From positions 620,001 to 684,000 of the forward strand of contig CBDHHO010000004.1 of assembly GCA_965263485.1 (NCBI GenBank): a DNA stretch of 64,000 nucleotides, given 5' to 3'. Shown piece after piece: positions 55,422 to 63,986 of this stretch. The DNA is from Haliotispira sp965263485 (lineage in GTDB: Bacteria > Spirochaetota > Spirochaetia > SP-2023). Under the pieces are notes generated by a model, which saw only the letters and a program-made list of their open reading frames with translations, did not search any database and was not told where the DNA came from. Position 1 is the first letter of the stretch; each line of letters starts with the position of its first letter. Made by a program: the position numbers and the translations under genes.

Positions 55422-56276
55422 ATGTTTATATCAATCTATAAGTCTGTGGTTTCCTTTTTCAGGCCATCTTTTATCTTGATGTATTCCGCCGTGCGCGAAA
55501 TTGTCTTGGATAAATCGATGCTAGTTGTCGATATATTCCTTGCCACAGCTATCCCATTCATCACGCAGTGGCTAATATGGTCATATATCTATACAGAACA
55601 AGGATATAATGACATTAAGGGCTATACTTATCAGAGCCTGATGTTCTATTATGCATACTCCATTGCTTTTTGGCGTTTTAATAATAGCTATACTGTCGTC
55701 GAATATTTTTCTTCTGGCATCGAAAGTGGTGAAATCGAAACGAGATTGATATGGCCAATTCCTTTACCGATACAAAGGTTTTGGGATTTTATGGGAGGGC
55801 TGGTAATCTATATATGGCCAATCATTATTATTGGCATATTTCATTTGACAGTCTTTGATGCAACAGGCTCGCAAACGAATCTTTGGGAGATGGGTATAAT
55901 GTATCATATAGGAGTAATTGTTCAACTTTTCATAGCATCCCAGGTTTTGTGCTATCTTATTGGTTTCATCTTTGCGACAACGGCCTTTTGGCTGGTGCGC
56001 ACAGGCTTTGCCCTGCAAATATTAGCAATATTTCAAAGTATTTTAGGAGGTATTATCTTCCCCCCAAGCTTCTGGCCCCCATATATACAGCCTCTTATGC
56101 TGTATAATCCTTTTAGATATATCATTTCCATGCCAGCCCAGCTCCTCACCGCTCCCAATCGCCAGGACTTGGTTCAAGCTCTACTAGTAACCACTGCCTA
56201 CATACTTATCTTCACTGCTTTGGGAACTTTTTCCTGGAAAATATCACGCAAAAAATATAATTCTGTTGGAGGATAA
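55422..56276 (+). CDS. ABC-2 family permease, first subunit
   Basis: The 284-residue protein has six hydrophobic spans and a loop, SGIESGEIETRLIWPIPLPI, that matches the coupling-helix region of DUF990/ABC2_membrane_6 permeases. It lies 4 bp after the ATPase and 3 bp before a second permease, so the exporter is probably a heterodimer. Confidence 0.85.
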   Translation: MFISIYKSVVSFFRPSFILMYSAVREIVLDKSMLVVDIFLATAIPFITQWLIWSYIYTEQGYNDIKGYTYQSLMFYYAYSIAFWRFNNSYTVVEYFSSGIESGEIETRLIWPIPLPIQRFWDFMGGLVIYIWPIIIIGIFHLTVFDATGSQTNLWEMGIMYHIGVIVQLFIASQVLCYLIGFIFATTAFWLVRTGFALQILAIFQSILGGIIFPPSFWPPYIQPLMLYNPFRYIISMPAQLLTAPNRQDLVQALLVTTAYILIFTALGTFSWKISRKKYNSVGG

Positions 56277-56279
56277 GTC

Positions 56280-57050
56280 ATGTATAAAGTATTCTTGTAT
56301 ATAAAAACTGCTTTAAAAGCTAGCAGCACGTATAAAACGAATTTTATCGGATCCTTAGTTGTAGCACTGTTCGCCAACTCCTTCAGAATACTGTTTGTGG
56401 ATAGCCTGTTTCAATTTTCAAATTCCATTGCCGGATGGACACTCCAGGACTTATATGGACTTGTCCTCACGATGATGTTTCTCTCTTTTCTGATCGATCT
56501 ATTTGCGTCTTCCGTTCATTCCTTTTTTGCTAGCATGGTTACTGGGAGATCAGATGTATTGCTACTCCAGCCTGTGCCGATCCCCTTTCTTATCTTCTTG
56601 CGGTGGCTAAGTGCTCACGAGCTAGTTATCTGTATTACTCTGGCTGTTTTATGCTCTTTTTTATTTGATATTTCTATATTATTTACTAGTATATCTGCTT
56701 CTGCTTCATTATTGATAACAATTATCTCATCTATCGTTGTAAATATTTCTTTTATCACAATACTTCATACAATTTCCTTTATAGGTCAAAGAGCTTTGCC
56801 AATTGATTATATTCATATAGAGCTGAGCAAAATGAACCTTATCCCACCCAGCCTGTTTAATCAGTCAGTATTGAATACTGTAGTTTTATTTTTTCCTATG
56901 GTTGTCTCTGCAGGAATTACAGTGCTATCTTTCAAATATCCTTTTTCTTCTCTTACAATACTCTTTTGGTTTGCCTCTGTTTTGTCTATGATCGTCTGCA
57001 TTCTGGTGTTTCAAGCAATGTTGAGAAAAAGAGTGGTGCAGGGTGGATGA
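56280..57050 (+). CDS. ABC-2 family permease, second subunit
   Basis: The 256-residue protein has six membrane spans with ASMVTGRSDVLLLQPVPIPF as the family loop between spans 2 and 3. FVDSLFQFSNSIAGWTLQDL precedes it, as in DUF990 permeases. It completes a three-gene exporter with the two genes upstream, and the next gene follows after 3 bp. Known relatives move drugs or natural products outward; the cargo here is inferred from the cluster. Confidence 0.85.
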   Translation: MYKVFLYIKTALKASSTYKTNFIGSLVVALFANSFRILFVDSLFQFSNSIAGWTLQDLYGLVLTMMFLSFLIDLFASSVHSFFASMVTGRSDVLLLQPVPIPFLIFLRWLSAHELVICITLAVLCSFLFDISILFTSISASASLLITIISSIVVNISFITILHTISFIGQRALPIDYIHIELSKMNLIPPSLFNQSVLNTVVLFFPMVVSAGITVLSFKYPFSSLTILFWFASVLSMIVCILVFQAMLRKRVVQGG

Positions 57051-57053
57051 GTC

Positions 57054-59543
57054 ATGAAAAATATGTCTACGAAAAAGATCAGACCACTAATTTTATTGGT
57101 CAGTAATAATATAAGGATTCAAATAGAAAAATTAATAAAACAAAATGAAAACTACATTCAGCAATACCTAATAATTCAAGAATTTTATATGATGGATAAA
57201 CCAACGGATCGGGACGGTTTTATTTCAATAAATGATTTTGAAGACGAAAATGAGCTAAAACAAATCCTGCCTAGAATTTTGAAATATATAACTCCTACTC
57301 ATATAGTCTCTATGGAAGAATTTACAATTATAGGTGGTAGTATTTTAAGTAAAGAGTTGGGGATATATTCTTCATACGATCAAAATATTAACAGGTTTCG
57401 TGATAAGAATATAATGCGGAAATATGCCACACGTTCAGGCAAAGTCTACCAGCCTAAGATCTATACATTGGCAAGTATAAGTTCAGATAAGACAAATTAT
57501 CCTGTCGTAGTTAAACCTTCAAATCAGGCAGCCTCCATCGGTGTTTTTATTTGTAATGATAAACATGATGTTATTGAAGCAATAAAGAAACACAAAGATT
57601 ATATTATAGAGGAGTATATTGACTTACAACTTTGTCATATTGATGTAATTATTAAAAATTCAAAAAACTGTTTCTTTTCTGTTGGTTATTATATTGGAGA
57701 GGCGGGTTATGATTATGCAAAAGGCAATCCAATATCATCCTATATAAACCCAAAAGAAGATGATCTGTATTTTATAGAAGCATTTATAGAAAATATTATA
57801 AATATTTTTAATCCCCAAGATGGTGTATTACATATAGAAGCCTTTTATGAAAAAGGAAAACCTCTTATTTTTTTGGAAATTGGGCGTCGACCAGCCGGTG
57901 GAAGTGTTTCAAGAGCAATATATGCATCATCTGGGGTAGATATAATAGAAGCACATTTCAAATTAAATCTCAATTTACCATATGAATTAAAAGTTCGTCG
58001 ACCTAAAAAACCTACAGGAATTCTTATATGGCCTAAATTATTTTCTGAAAAAATAGACTCAGAAATGTCTATCAATAATATTTATTTTCCTACAGATGGA
58101 TGGAGGAGCAATATTTTCTATCAATCAATGGCACAGAGAGGAGATTCCGCGACTTCTTCTGTTAGTTATAGTAATTATTTCCTTGATATAGTCTTTACTT
58201 CTGATGATTTTAAATTAGTATTAAATGATATTAATCGTACAAAAAAAGAATTTTTTGTAGATATAAATACAAACAAAAAGTTATTTTGGATAGATAATTC
58301 TTCTGATATTTTAAATAAATCTTTTGCAGAAAAATTTAAAAGTGTTGCTGTTAGTGAAGAATTTCTAGACTATAGAGAAAATATATTGATAACACCTGGA
58401 AATATATATAGTGATATTCTAAATTTTTTAACTGGTGACTTGAATAAGATTCTTCAGTTAATTCATTCTCTCCCAGATAGAATCTTTAACAGCAATGAAT
58501 ACCTTTGGGGAAAAGAACTTGGTTTTTCACCCGAAGCTATAGAGGCTCTTTCTCTTTTTAAAATAAGAGGGCCATTGACTTTTTACCGATGGGATATTAT
58601 TCAGGGAAAAAATAGTATAAAATTATTAGAGCTAAATGCTGGACTTGTACAAGGTGGCCTTAGACAACAAAAGTTACAAGAATTATATGATGCTGAGAGA
58701 AATCTAAGTAATAAAAACTGGGTTCATCCTCTTTCATCTTTTACGAGAAATCTTAAACAATATGCAGAAAAATATCATATTAATACTTTCCTTATTCTTG
58801 AAGATGATGACTATCTTAAATTAGAACCTGAACCAATAAGAGCTATTTGTAACGGTTTGAAATATTGTGGAATTAAGAATATTAACTCATTAGCTGTTAG
58901 TCAACTAAGTGAAATAGACCTATCACAAAAATATATTTCGATAGAATTATTTTCTATTGATGAAATATCAAAAAAAACTTCACGATATACTGCATATTTC
59001 AATTTGTTAAGTTCAGGTACCATTTTGAGCGGATTATCTCCTTTATGCGAGTGTTATATGAGTAAATTAACCTTTGCATTATTATACAAAGGAATTGAAA
59101 AAGGGATATTTAACAGGGGGGAGGAAATGCTTATTAAAAAATATATTCCACAAACAAAAAGTATGAATAAAAAAGAAAATCAGGAAGTTATCCTTAATAG
59201 CAAAGATCATTTAATACTTAAGCCAGCTCTGGGTTCCAGTGGTAACGGAATATTAGTTGGAGGGAAAATGGATTTATTATGTTGGCAGTCAGAGATAGCC
59301 AATATAATAAAAAAGGAGATTCCTTATGTCGCTCAGGATTATGTTAAATCATGTCGTGAATCAGTTTATATTTACTCCCCAAAGGGATCCCTTAAAACAT
59401 ATAAAGTCCCAATCGTTTATTCAATGTATATGACAGAAGGGAGTTTTTGTGGCGGATATGTAAGGTCAGGTAAGGTAGATGATATTGTAGTAACTGGTAC
59501 AAATGGTGGGGCTGCAGGTGTATTACGGGTCAGATATGAGTGA
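57054..59543 (+). CDS. Fused double ATP-grasp ligase (ATP-grasp plus circularly permuted ATP-grasp-like)
   Basis: The 829-residue protein has two ligase halves. Residues about 110-320 form an ordinary ATP-grasp: RDKNIMRKYATRSGKVYQPK, NYPVVVKPSNQAASIGVFIC, KDYIIEEYIDLQLCHIDVII, and LIFLEIGRRPAGGSVSRAIY as the metal site. Residues about 480-829 resemble the circularly permuted, glutathionylspermidine-synthase/pre-ATP-grasp type: SIKLLELNAGLVQGGLRQQK, then HLILKPALGSSGNGILVGGK, VAQDYVKSCRESVYIYSP and VVTGTNGGAAGVLRVRYE. Each half could form one amide bond. I do not recognise the fusion as a described enzyme. It overlaps the desaturase by 8 bp. Confidence 0.78.
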   Translation: MKNMSTKKIRPLILLVSNNIRIQIEKLIKQNENYIQQYLIIQEFYMMDKPTDRDGFISINDFEDENELKQILPRILKYITPTHIVSMEEFTIIGGSILSKELGIYSSYDQNINRFRDKNIMRKYATRSGKVYQPKIYTLASISSDKTNYPVVVKPSNQAASIGVFICNDKHDVIEAIKKHKDYIIEEYIDLQLCHIDVIIKNSKNCFFSVGYYIGEAGYDYAKGNPISSYINPKEDDLYFIEAFIENIINIFNPQDGVLHIEAFYEKGKPLIFLEIGRRPAGGSVSRAIYASSGVDIIEAHFKLNLNLPYELKVRRPKKPTGILIWPKLFSEKIDSEMSINNIYFPTDGWRSNIFYQSMAQRGDSATSSVSYSNYFLDIVFTSDDFKLVLNDINRTKKEFFVDINTNKKLFWIDNSSDILNKSFAEKFKSVAVSEEFLDYRENILITPGNIYSDILNFLTGDLNKILQLIHSLPDRIFNSNEYLWGKELGFSPEAIEALSLFKIRGPLTFYRWDIIQGKNSIKLLELNAGLVQGGLRQQKLQELYDAERNLSNKNWVHPLSSFTRNLKQYAEKYHINTFLILEDDDYLKLEPEPIRAICNGLKYCGIKNINSLAVSQLSEIDLSQKYISIELFSIDEISKKTSRYTAYFNLLSSGTILSGLSPLCECYMSKLTFALLYKGIEKGIFNRGEEMLIKKYIPQTKSMNKKENQEVILNSKDHLILKPALGSSGNGILVGGKMDLLCWQSEIANIIKKEIPYVAQDYVKSCRESVYIYSPKGSLKTYKVPIVYSMYMTEGSFCGGYVRSGKVDDIVVTGTNGGAAGVLRVRYE

Positions 59544-60582
59544 TGATATAATGAAAAATACAGAAAATATAGAATCTATATCACAAATTGTAGCAGGCCA
59601 AAAATTAAATCAAAAAGATATTTTTAATAAAATTAGTCCTTTTTTCAGTGAATTAAATAAACGTAGCTATATAAAAAGTTTTATATATTTATTAGTTTGG
59701 CTATGTTCCTATATTTTTCTTTTATTAATAGGGAATTATTTCAATAAATTTTTTTTATGGTTGTTATTATGGACTATAATGGGATTCCTATTTTCTACGG
59801 TATTTTCGATAATGCATTATTGTTCTCATATGACAATGTTTTCTGGTCGTTTACTTAACTGGTTATTTGGTAATATCTTTTCGTCTTTAATTCTAATGAA
59901 TTTCTCTCTGTATAAGTATTTTCATCAGGGCCATCACAAAAAAACAAAGCAAGCAGGAGATACGGAACCAATTGGTGAACTCGCAAGTATTGGCCATTAT
60001 TTTCTTGCATTATCAAATTGGGACTTTATTTTAGGATTTATAAGACTTTCATTTTTCTCTTTGTTAGAGTATACCCCTAATTTTATTTTATATCGAAAAC
60101 AATTAAAGAAAATCAAATTTGATTCAATTATTTTATTTATATGGATTATATTAATAATATTAATAACAATAATGAATCCTATAAAAGTTTTATATTTTTA
60201 TTGGATACCATTACAAGTAGGATTTTCAATTAATTTTTTTACTTCTTTTTCGGAGCATTATGGATGTAAAAAAGGATCAGATAAATTAAAAAATACACGA
60301 AGTGTACGTATAAAATTCTCAATTATAAAATTTTTTATGTTGAATAGCAATTATCATAGTGAACATCATTTCCTACCTAGTGCTTCCCCATGGTTGCTGC
60401 CCCTTTTAAATAAGGTGATAGGGGATTTTTTCTGGCACACAGAGAAAAGTTATTTACAAATACACAAAGAACAAATAATGAAGATTATTTCTAAAAAGAT
60501 AGAATCTAATAATATACCTGAAGGGTTTTATCCAGACTTTAATTATAAATTAAAAAAGTTTAATCATAAAGAGGACCTCTAA
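59536..60582 (+). CDS. Membrane fatty-acid-desaturase-like di-iron oxygenase
   Basis: About 348 residues with four or more membrane spans and the three histidine boxes of the family: MHYCSHMTMF (HxxxH), YFHQGHHKKT (HxxHH) and NYHSEHHFLP (HxxHH). These bind two irons and desaturate or hydroxylate an acyl or hydrocarbon chain at the membrane. The ATG at 59536 overlaps the preceding stop (ATGAGTGA), a coupled arrangement, and is preferred to 59503. The final codons (HKEDL-stop) come from a miniature-element end, so the native C-terminus may be slightly altered. In the operon it probably tailors a lipid-like building block or product. Confidence 0.85.
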   Translation: MSDDIMKNTENIESISQIVAGQKLNQKDIFNKISPFFSELNKRSYIKSFIYLLVWLCSYIFLLLIGNYFNKFFLWLLLWTIMGFLFSTVFSIMHYCSHMTMFSGRLLNWLFGNIFSSLILMNFSLYKYFHQGHHKKTKQAGDTEPIGELASIGHYFLALSNWDFILGFIRLSFFSLLEYTPNFILYRKQLKKIKFDSIILFIWIILIILITIMNPIKVLYFYWIPLQVGFSINFFTSFSEHYGCKKGSDKLKNTRSVRIKFSIIKFFMLNSNYHSEHHFLPSASPWLLPLLNKVIGDFFWHTEKSYLQIHKEQIMKIISKKIESNNIPEGFYPDFNYKLKKFNHKEDL

Positions 60583-60729
60583 AAATTCGCTTTTGTCTTC
60601 TTGCGAAGCTATTTTGGAGCGAGGAAGTGAAGCCGAAGAATACTTTGTTGTATTGTAAGGCTTTGCTGACGAAGCTGTTCGTTTCAAAAGAGCGAGCAAG
60701 AGCGCAGAATGGGATTTTTAGAGGTTCCC
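60571..60729. mobile_element. Miniature inverted-repeat element at the end of the operon
   Basis: The ends GAGGACCTCTAAAAATTC and GGGATTTTTAGAGGTTCCC bound 159 bases. ATAAA precedes the left end (60566-60570) and follows the right end (60730-60734), consistent with an A/T target duplication. It supplies the desaturase stop codon. Confidence 0.82.
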
Positions 60730-60734
60730 ATAAA

Positions 60735-61028
60735 GAGGGCCTCTAAAGACTCACTTTTGATGCTGAGCGGATGAGATTTTGCCGAGTGCGAGGAAGTGAA
60801 GCCGAAGCATACTTTGTTGTATGGCTCCCATGCGAGCTGGCGAGCATGGGAGAATGAGGGGAGGGCCGTGCGCAGCCAGGCCCAACCATCCTCTTTGCGA
60901 ACTGGCGAGCTGGCGAGCATGGGAGAATGAGGGGAGGGCCGTGCGCAGCCAAGGCCTGACCATCCTCTTTGCGAACTGGGCGAGCTGGCGAGCATCTTTC
61001 TCTGGTGGGGAATTTTTAGAGGTGCCCT
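60735..61028. repeat. Composite miniature element carrying 66-bp-type repeat units
   Basis: The left end is GAGGGCCTCTAAAGACTC. Inside are two diverged units starting CTCCCATGCGAGCTGGCGAG (from about 60828), and the right end is GGGGAATTTTTAGAGGTGCCC. It shows the minisatellite nested in an element, as at 37.0-37.2 kb. Confidence 0.75.
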
Positions 61029-61124
61029 TTATATATAAATGGAAACTTTTTCCGCTCAATTTTTTACAATTCCCCTGGATTTTTATTGATTCTGTCTTTC
61101 ATTATCGTTAAGATATGGACACTC

Positions 61125-61161
61125 TCCGGAGAGTTTTGGGAGGTGCTTAAAAGGTCCCCAT
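61125..61161. repeat. Two adjacent element ends directly upstream of lipoprotein locus 3
   Basis: TTTTGGGAGGTGCTTA and AAAGGTCCCC are decayed right-type ends. They stop exactly where the leader homology with loci 1 and 2 begins (ATAATAATAC...GGAGTATTGC). The two leader hairpins of loci 1 and 2 are absent here. Confidence 0.55.
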
Positions 61162-61185
61162 AATAATACGCAGGAGTATTGCGCC

Positions 61186-63231
61186 ATGAAACACGAATGT
61201 AGTAAAATTCGCACATCGCACATCGCACATCGCACATCGCACATCGCAGCCATAAAACCAAAGCCATGCCGCAGGAAGACGGATTTTTCTGCGGCCTTTT
61301 TGCGCCCGTTTCTCCCCCTTCTCCTACCGACCCTCCTGCTAAACTGCGACCCGATCGGGGAGTTGGCTGTCGATGAAGCAAAGAAAAGGGTCTTCCCCGA
61401 ATGGCTCCGGGGGGAATGGTACGAAACGGATGAAAACGGGGAACAGAAGCGAAAGGGAACGTTTACCAAGACCAAGTATCTCCCCAAAGATGGGCCGGAG
61501 CTTGATCTGAACGACACGAAAAGCGGGGTTTCTTTTACATTGAGCGATGACAAAGTCGTGATTTCGCAGCCGGAACAACATGAGACCACGTATCGCAAAG
61601 GTCCGGACGGCGGGGTAGAGTTCTCAACTGAGAATGCAGGAGGGCTCTTTCTGGAAAATTCCCGCAATGAGGAGGGACCTCAGAGCGTATACCCGCACAA
61701 GTCCCAGGAGGGACCTCAGGTGAAAAATGAGGAGGGACCTCAGGTGAAAGAGGATACTGGTAAAAAAACAAAGATAGTAAAGTTCAGCGGCATGGGACGT
61801 GTGCACCCGACCACAAAAGAGCAGAGCCCGATCAAAGGGAGCCTCAGCGTAAACGAAGACGTCACTCGGATTATAGACCTCTCGATTACCGAGCAGAATG
61901 AGACTCCCGGTATCGGGAGTCGCATTACCGAAGAAGGGTTTCTGGAACAGTTTCGCGGCGAAAAAATTGGAGCTGAGATTCTCATGAATCCTTCTTCCGG
62001 CGATACCTACAGCAGTGATCGCGATGACAGTGCTTTTGATGCGGTCTCCGGAGCGACCCTGACTTCAACGGCCGTTGCCAAAATCATCAACGATGCCATT
62101 CAAAAGCTGCGGGGGGGGGATTATTCCGAAGGCAAGGTCTTTCCCGAATGGATCCAAGGGGAATGGTACGAAACGGATGGCAACGGGCACATCACCGGGG
62201 CCCGGAAGGCCGAGTTCACCGAGACCCAGTATACCGAAGATGGAGCAGAAGTGGATCTGAATGATCTGGAAAGCGGCTGGTCTTGGGACCTCAGCGATAG
62301 TGTGGTCTTGATTTCGCGCCCGGGCAGCCCAACTATCAAATATGTCAAGGCCTCGGACGACAAGTTTCCCTTTATGGGATTCCCTTATGCGAAATACTCC
62401 CGCAATAATAGCTCAGCGAAAAGACGGATCAAGAAAAGAGTCTTCCCCGAATGGCTGCGGGGGGAATGGTACGAAGTCGACAAAAACAACGAGCCCACCG
62501 GATTGGTACAGACAGTATTTACCGAGACCGAGTACAGGCCCTTTGGCGGAAAAGGGGCCAGTGGTGGAGAGCTCAGCGGGTTCAGCGGGGGCAAAGTGCA
62601 AGCATCCGCTCAAGGAGAGCAATGGGATCTGAATAAGCCGCTTCAGGATAGGCTTTTTTGGTTGTTTTTCGAAGTTTCCCATGAAGGCGGATTCCGGGCT
62701 TCGAATAGGAACACTGGAGCAAGCTATGAGTCTGATATCAACTACAAAAGAATATCGGACGAACAAGTATCTTTCTTTTATACCGATGAAACATACTCGC
62801 GGACCCGGGCAAAAAGCAGACCCTCGGAAAAGAAAATCTTCCCCGAATGGATACGGGGAACATGGACCAAGCAGAAAGGGAAATGGCATAAATCTGTCGA
62901 CTTTGACAGCATAACGTTCACCGAGACTACGTACACATTCCCCTTTCCCTATCCCCCCAAGGGCACACATACCATAGATCTGAATGAGACAAAAGATATG
63001 GGGGATGGAAATTTAGCCAAAGTTGACGGGTTTCAAGTTTCCGATAACGAGTTGGAGTATAAGCATCATCAAAATGGCGGGGTTATGAGATACAAGGTCC
63101 GCAAAAACACAGACGGAAGCATGGAGATGGCTGCTGCCGGAGAGGGGCAGCCATTTTCTCCTTGGGCAAAACTAAAGAAATTTACGAAATCCAGCTTCTC
63201 TAAAACCTCGCTTTTTGGGTTTGGGTGGTAA
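61186..63231 (+). CDS. Phase-variable lipoprotein locus 3 (in frame): FPEW repeats plus FMN-binding domain
   Basis: The 681-residue protein starts MKHECSKIR, with GGAGTATTGC upstream as at loci 1 and 2. Five 7-bp repeats (61211-61245) keep the frame open into LRPFLPLLLPTLLLNC, a lipobox with Cys54. Four FPEW domains start near residues 70, 319, 420 and 548. Residues about 200-308 form an FMN-binding domain as in RnfG/NqrC: ITEQNETPGIGSRITEEGFL and DAVSGATLTSTAVAKIINDA. Thr291 in the D-x-x-S-G-A-T motif is the expected site of covalent FMN attached by ApbE. An anchored extracytoplasmic redox protein is inferred. A start at the TTG aligned with locus 1 is an alternative. Confidence 0.82.
   Translation: MKHECSKIRTSHIAHRTSHIAAIKPKPCRRKTDFSAAFLRPFLPLLLPTLLLNCDPIGELAVDEAKKRVFPEWLRGEWYETDENGEQKRKGTFTKTKYLPKDGPELDLNDTKSGVSFTLSDDKVVISQPEQHETTYRKGPDGGVEFSTENAGGLFLENSRNEEGPQSVYPHKSQEGPQVKNEEGPQVKEDTGKKTKIVKFSGMGRVHPTTKEQSPIKGSLSVNEDVTRIIDLSITEQNETPGIGSRITEEGFLEQFRGEKIGAEILMNPSSGDTYSSDRDDSAFDAVSGATLTSTAVAKIINDAIQKLRGGDYSEGKVFPEWIQGEWYETDGNGHITGARKAEFTETQYTEDGAEVDLNDLESGWSWDLSDSVVLISRPGSPTIKYVKASDDKFPFMGFPYAKYSRNNSSAKRRIKKRVFPEWLRGEWYEVDKNNEPTGLVQTVFTETEYRPFGGKGASGGELSGFSGGKVQASAQGEQWDLNKPLQDRLFWLFFEVSHEGGFRASNRNTGASYESDINYKRISDEQVSFFYTDETYSRTRAKSRPSEKKIFPEWIRGTWTKQKGKWHKSVDFDSITFTETTYTFPFPYPPKGTHTIDLNETKDMGDGNLAKVDGFQVSDNELEYKHHQNGGVMRYKVRKNTDGSMEMAAAGEGQPFSPWAKLKKFTKSSFSKTSLFGFGW
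61211..61245. repeat. Heptanucleotide tandem repeat GCACATC x5 (switch of locus 3)
   Basis: Five perfect copies lie in the same position as the 6-copy arrays of loci 1 and 2, with one changed base per unit. Five copies (2 modulo 3) are in frame for this locus. Confidence 0.9.
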
Positions 63232-63248
63232 CCCTTCACGGGGAAGTG

Positions 63249-63273
63249 ATACCATTTTTAGAGGTTCCTTAAG
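63249..63273. repeat. Miniature-element right end
   Basis: GATACCATTTTTAGAGGTTCC followed by TTAA matches the right ends of the elements at 3.2 and 6.4 kb, including the preceding GATACC. It lies between locus 3 and infC. The rest of 63274-63437 has no recognised feature. Confidence 0.6.
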
Positions 63274-63437
63274 GACTGGACAAAACATACGACTCTCACA
63301 TAATGACCGGGCATGCTTTGAGGTTTCAGGCATTTTATCGGGTCGCTTCTGAGGACTTTTGGGTTCTGATTCCATTAATCTATTGGAAAACGTAGTTCTC
63401 TGAGAATCATTTTTTGGCGAGTTAGGGGATATTTTCT

Positions 63438-63986
63438 TTGTCTGCAAATGTAAAGAAAAAGTATTTGGCTATAAACAGGCAGATAAAAGCGCAGGAAGTT
63501 TTTCTTATAGGTCCTCACGAAGAGAAAATAGGGGCGGTTGCCCTTCCGAAGGCATTGCAACAGGCAGAGCGTCTGGGGCTGGATCTGGTGGAAGTCGCGC
63601 CGCAGGCTCGGCCCCCGGTCTGCAAGATTATCGATTACGGCAAATTCAAGTTCGATCAGGAGAAGCGCCAGCGCGAGCAAAAAAAACATCAGCAACAGAC
63701 CAAGCTGAAGGAAATCCGAATGCAGCCGAAGATTAACGAACACGATATCATATTCAAGACCCGGCAGATTCAGCAGTTCCTTGAAGATGGTTCCAAGGTC
63801 AAGGTGACGGTGCGCTTCCGCGGCCGGGAGCTGGCACATACCGACTATCTGGGCGACAACGTCCTAAATAAAGTCCTTGCCCACCTAGAAGAGGGCAGCT
63901 ACAATATTGATTCGCGCCCTAAAATGGAAGGACGTCTGCTGAGCATGATGCTTAGTGCCAAAAAGTCTGGTTCCAAGAAAGGCTGA
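63438..63986 (+). CDS. infC: Translation initiation factor IF-3
   Basis: The 182-residue protein is full length. The N-domain begins KKKYLAINRQIKAQEVFLIG and includes LGLDLVEVAPQARPPVCKII with DYGKFKFDQEKRQREQKK as linker; the C-domain has KEIRMQPKINEHDIIFKTRQ and VKVTVRFRGRELAHTDYLG. IF-3 checks the initiator codon on the 30S subunit. The start is a TTG at 63438, eight bases after AGGGGA. A rare start codon is the known basis of infC autoregulation. No thrS precedes it; rpmI and rplT, if present, lie beyond the window. Confidence 0.95.
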   Translation: MSANVKKKYLAINRQIKAQEVFLIGPHEEKIGAVALPKALQQAERLGLDLVEVAPQARPPVCKIIDYGKFKFDQEKRQREQKKHQQQTKLKEIRMQPKINEHDIIFKTRQIQQFLEDGSKVKVTVRFRGRELAHTDYLGDNVLNKVLAHLEEGSYNIDSRPKMEGRLLSMMLSAKKSGSKKG

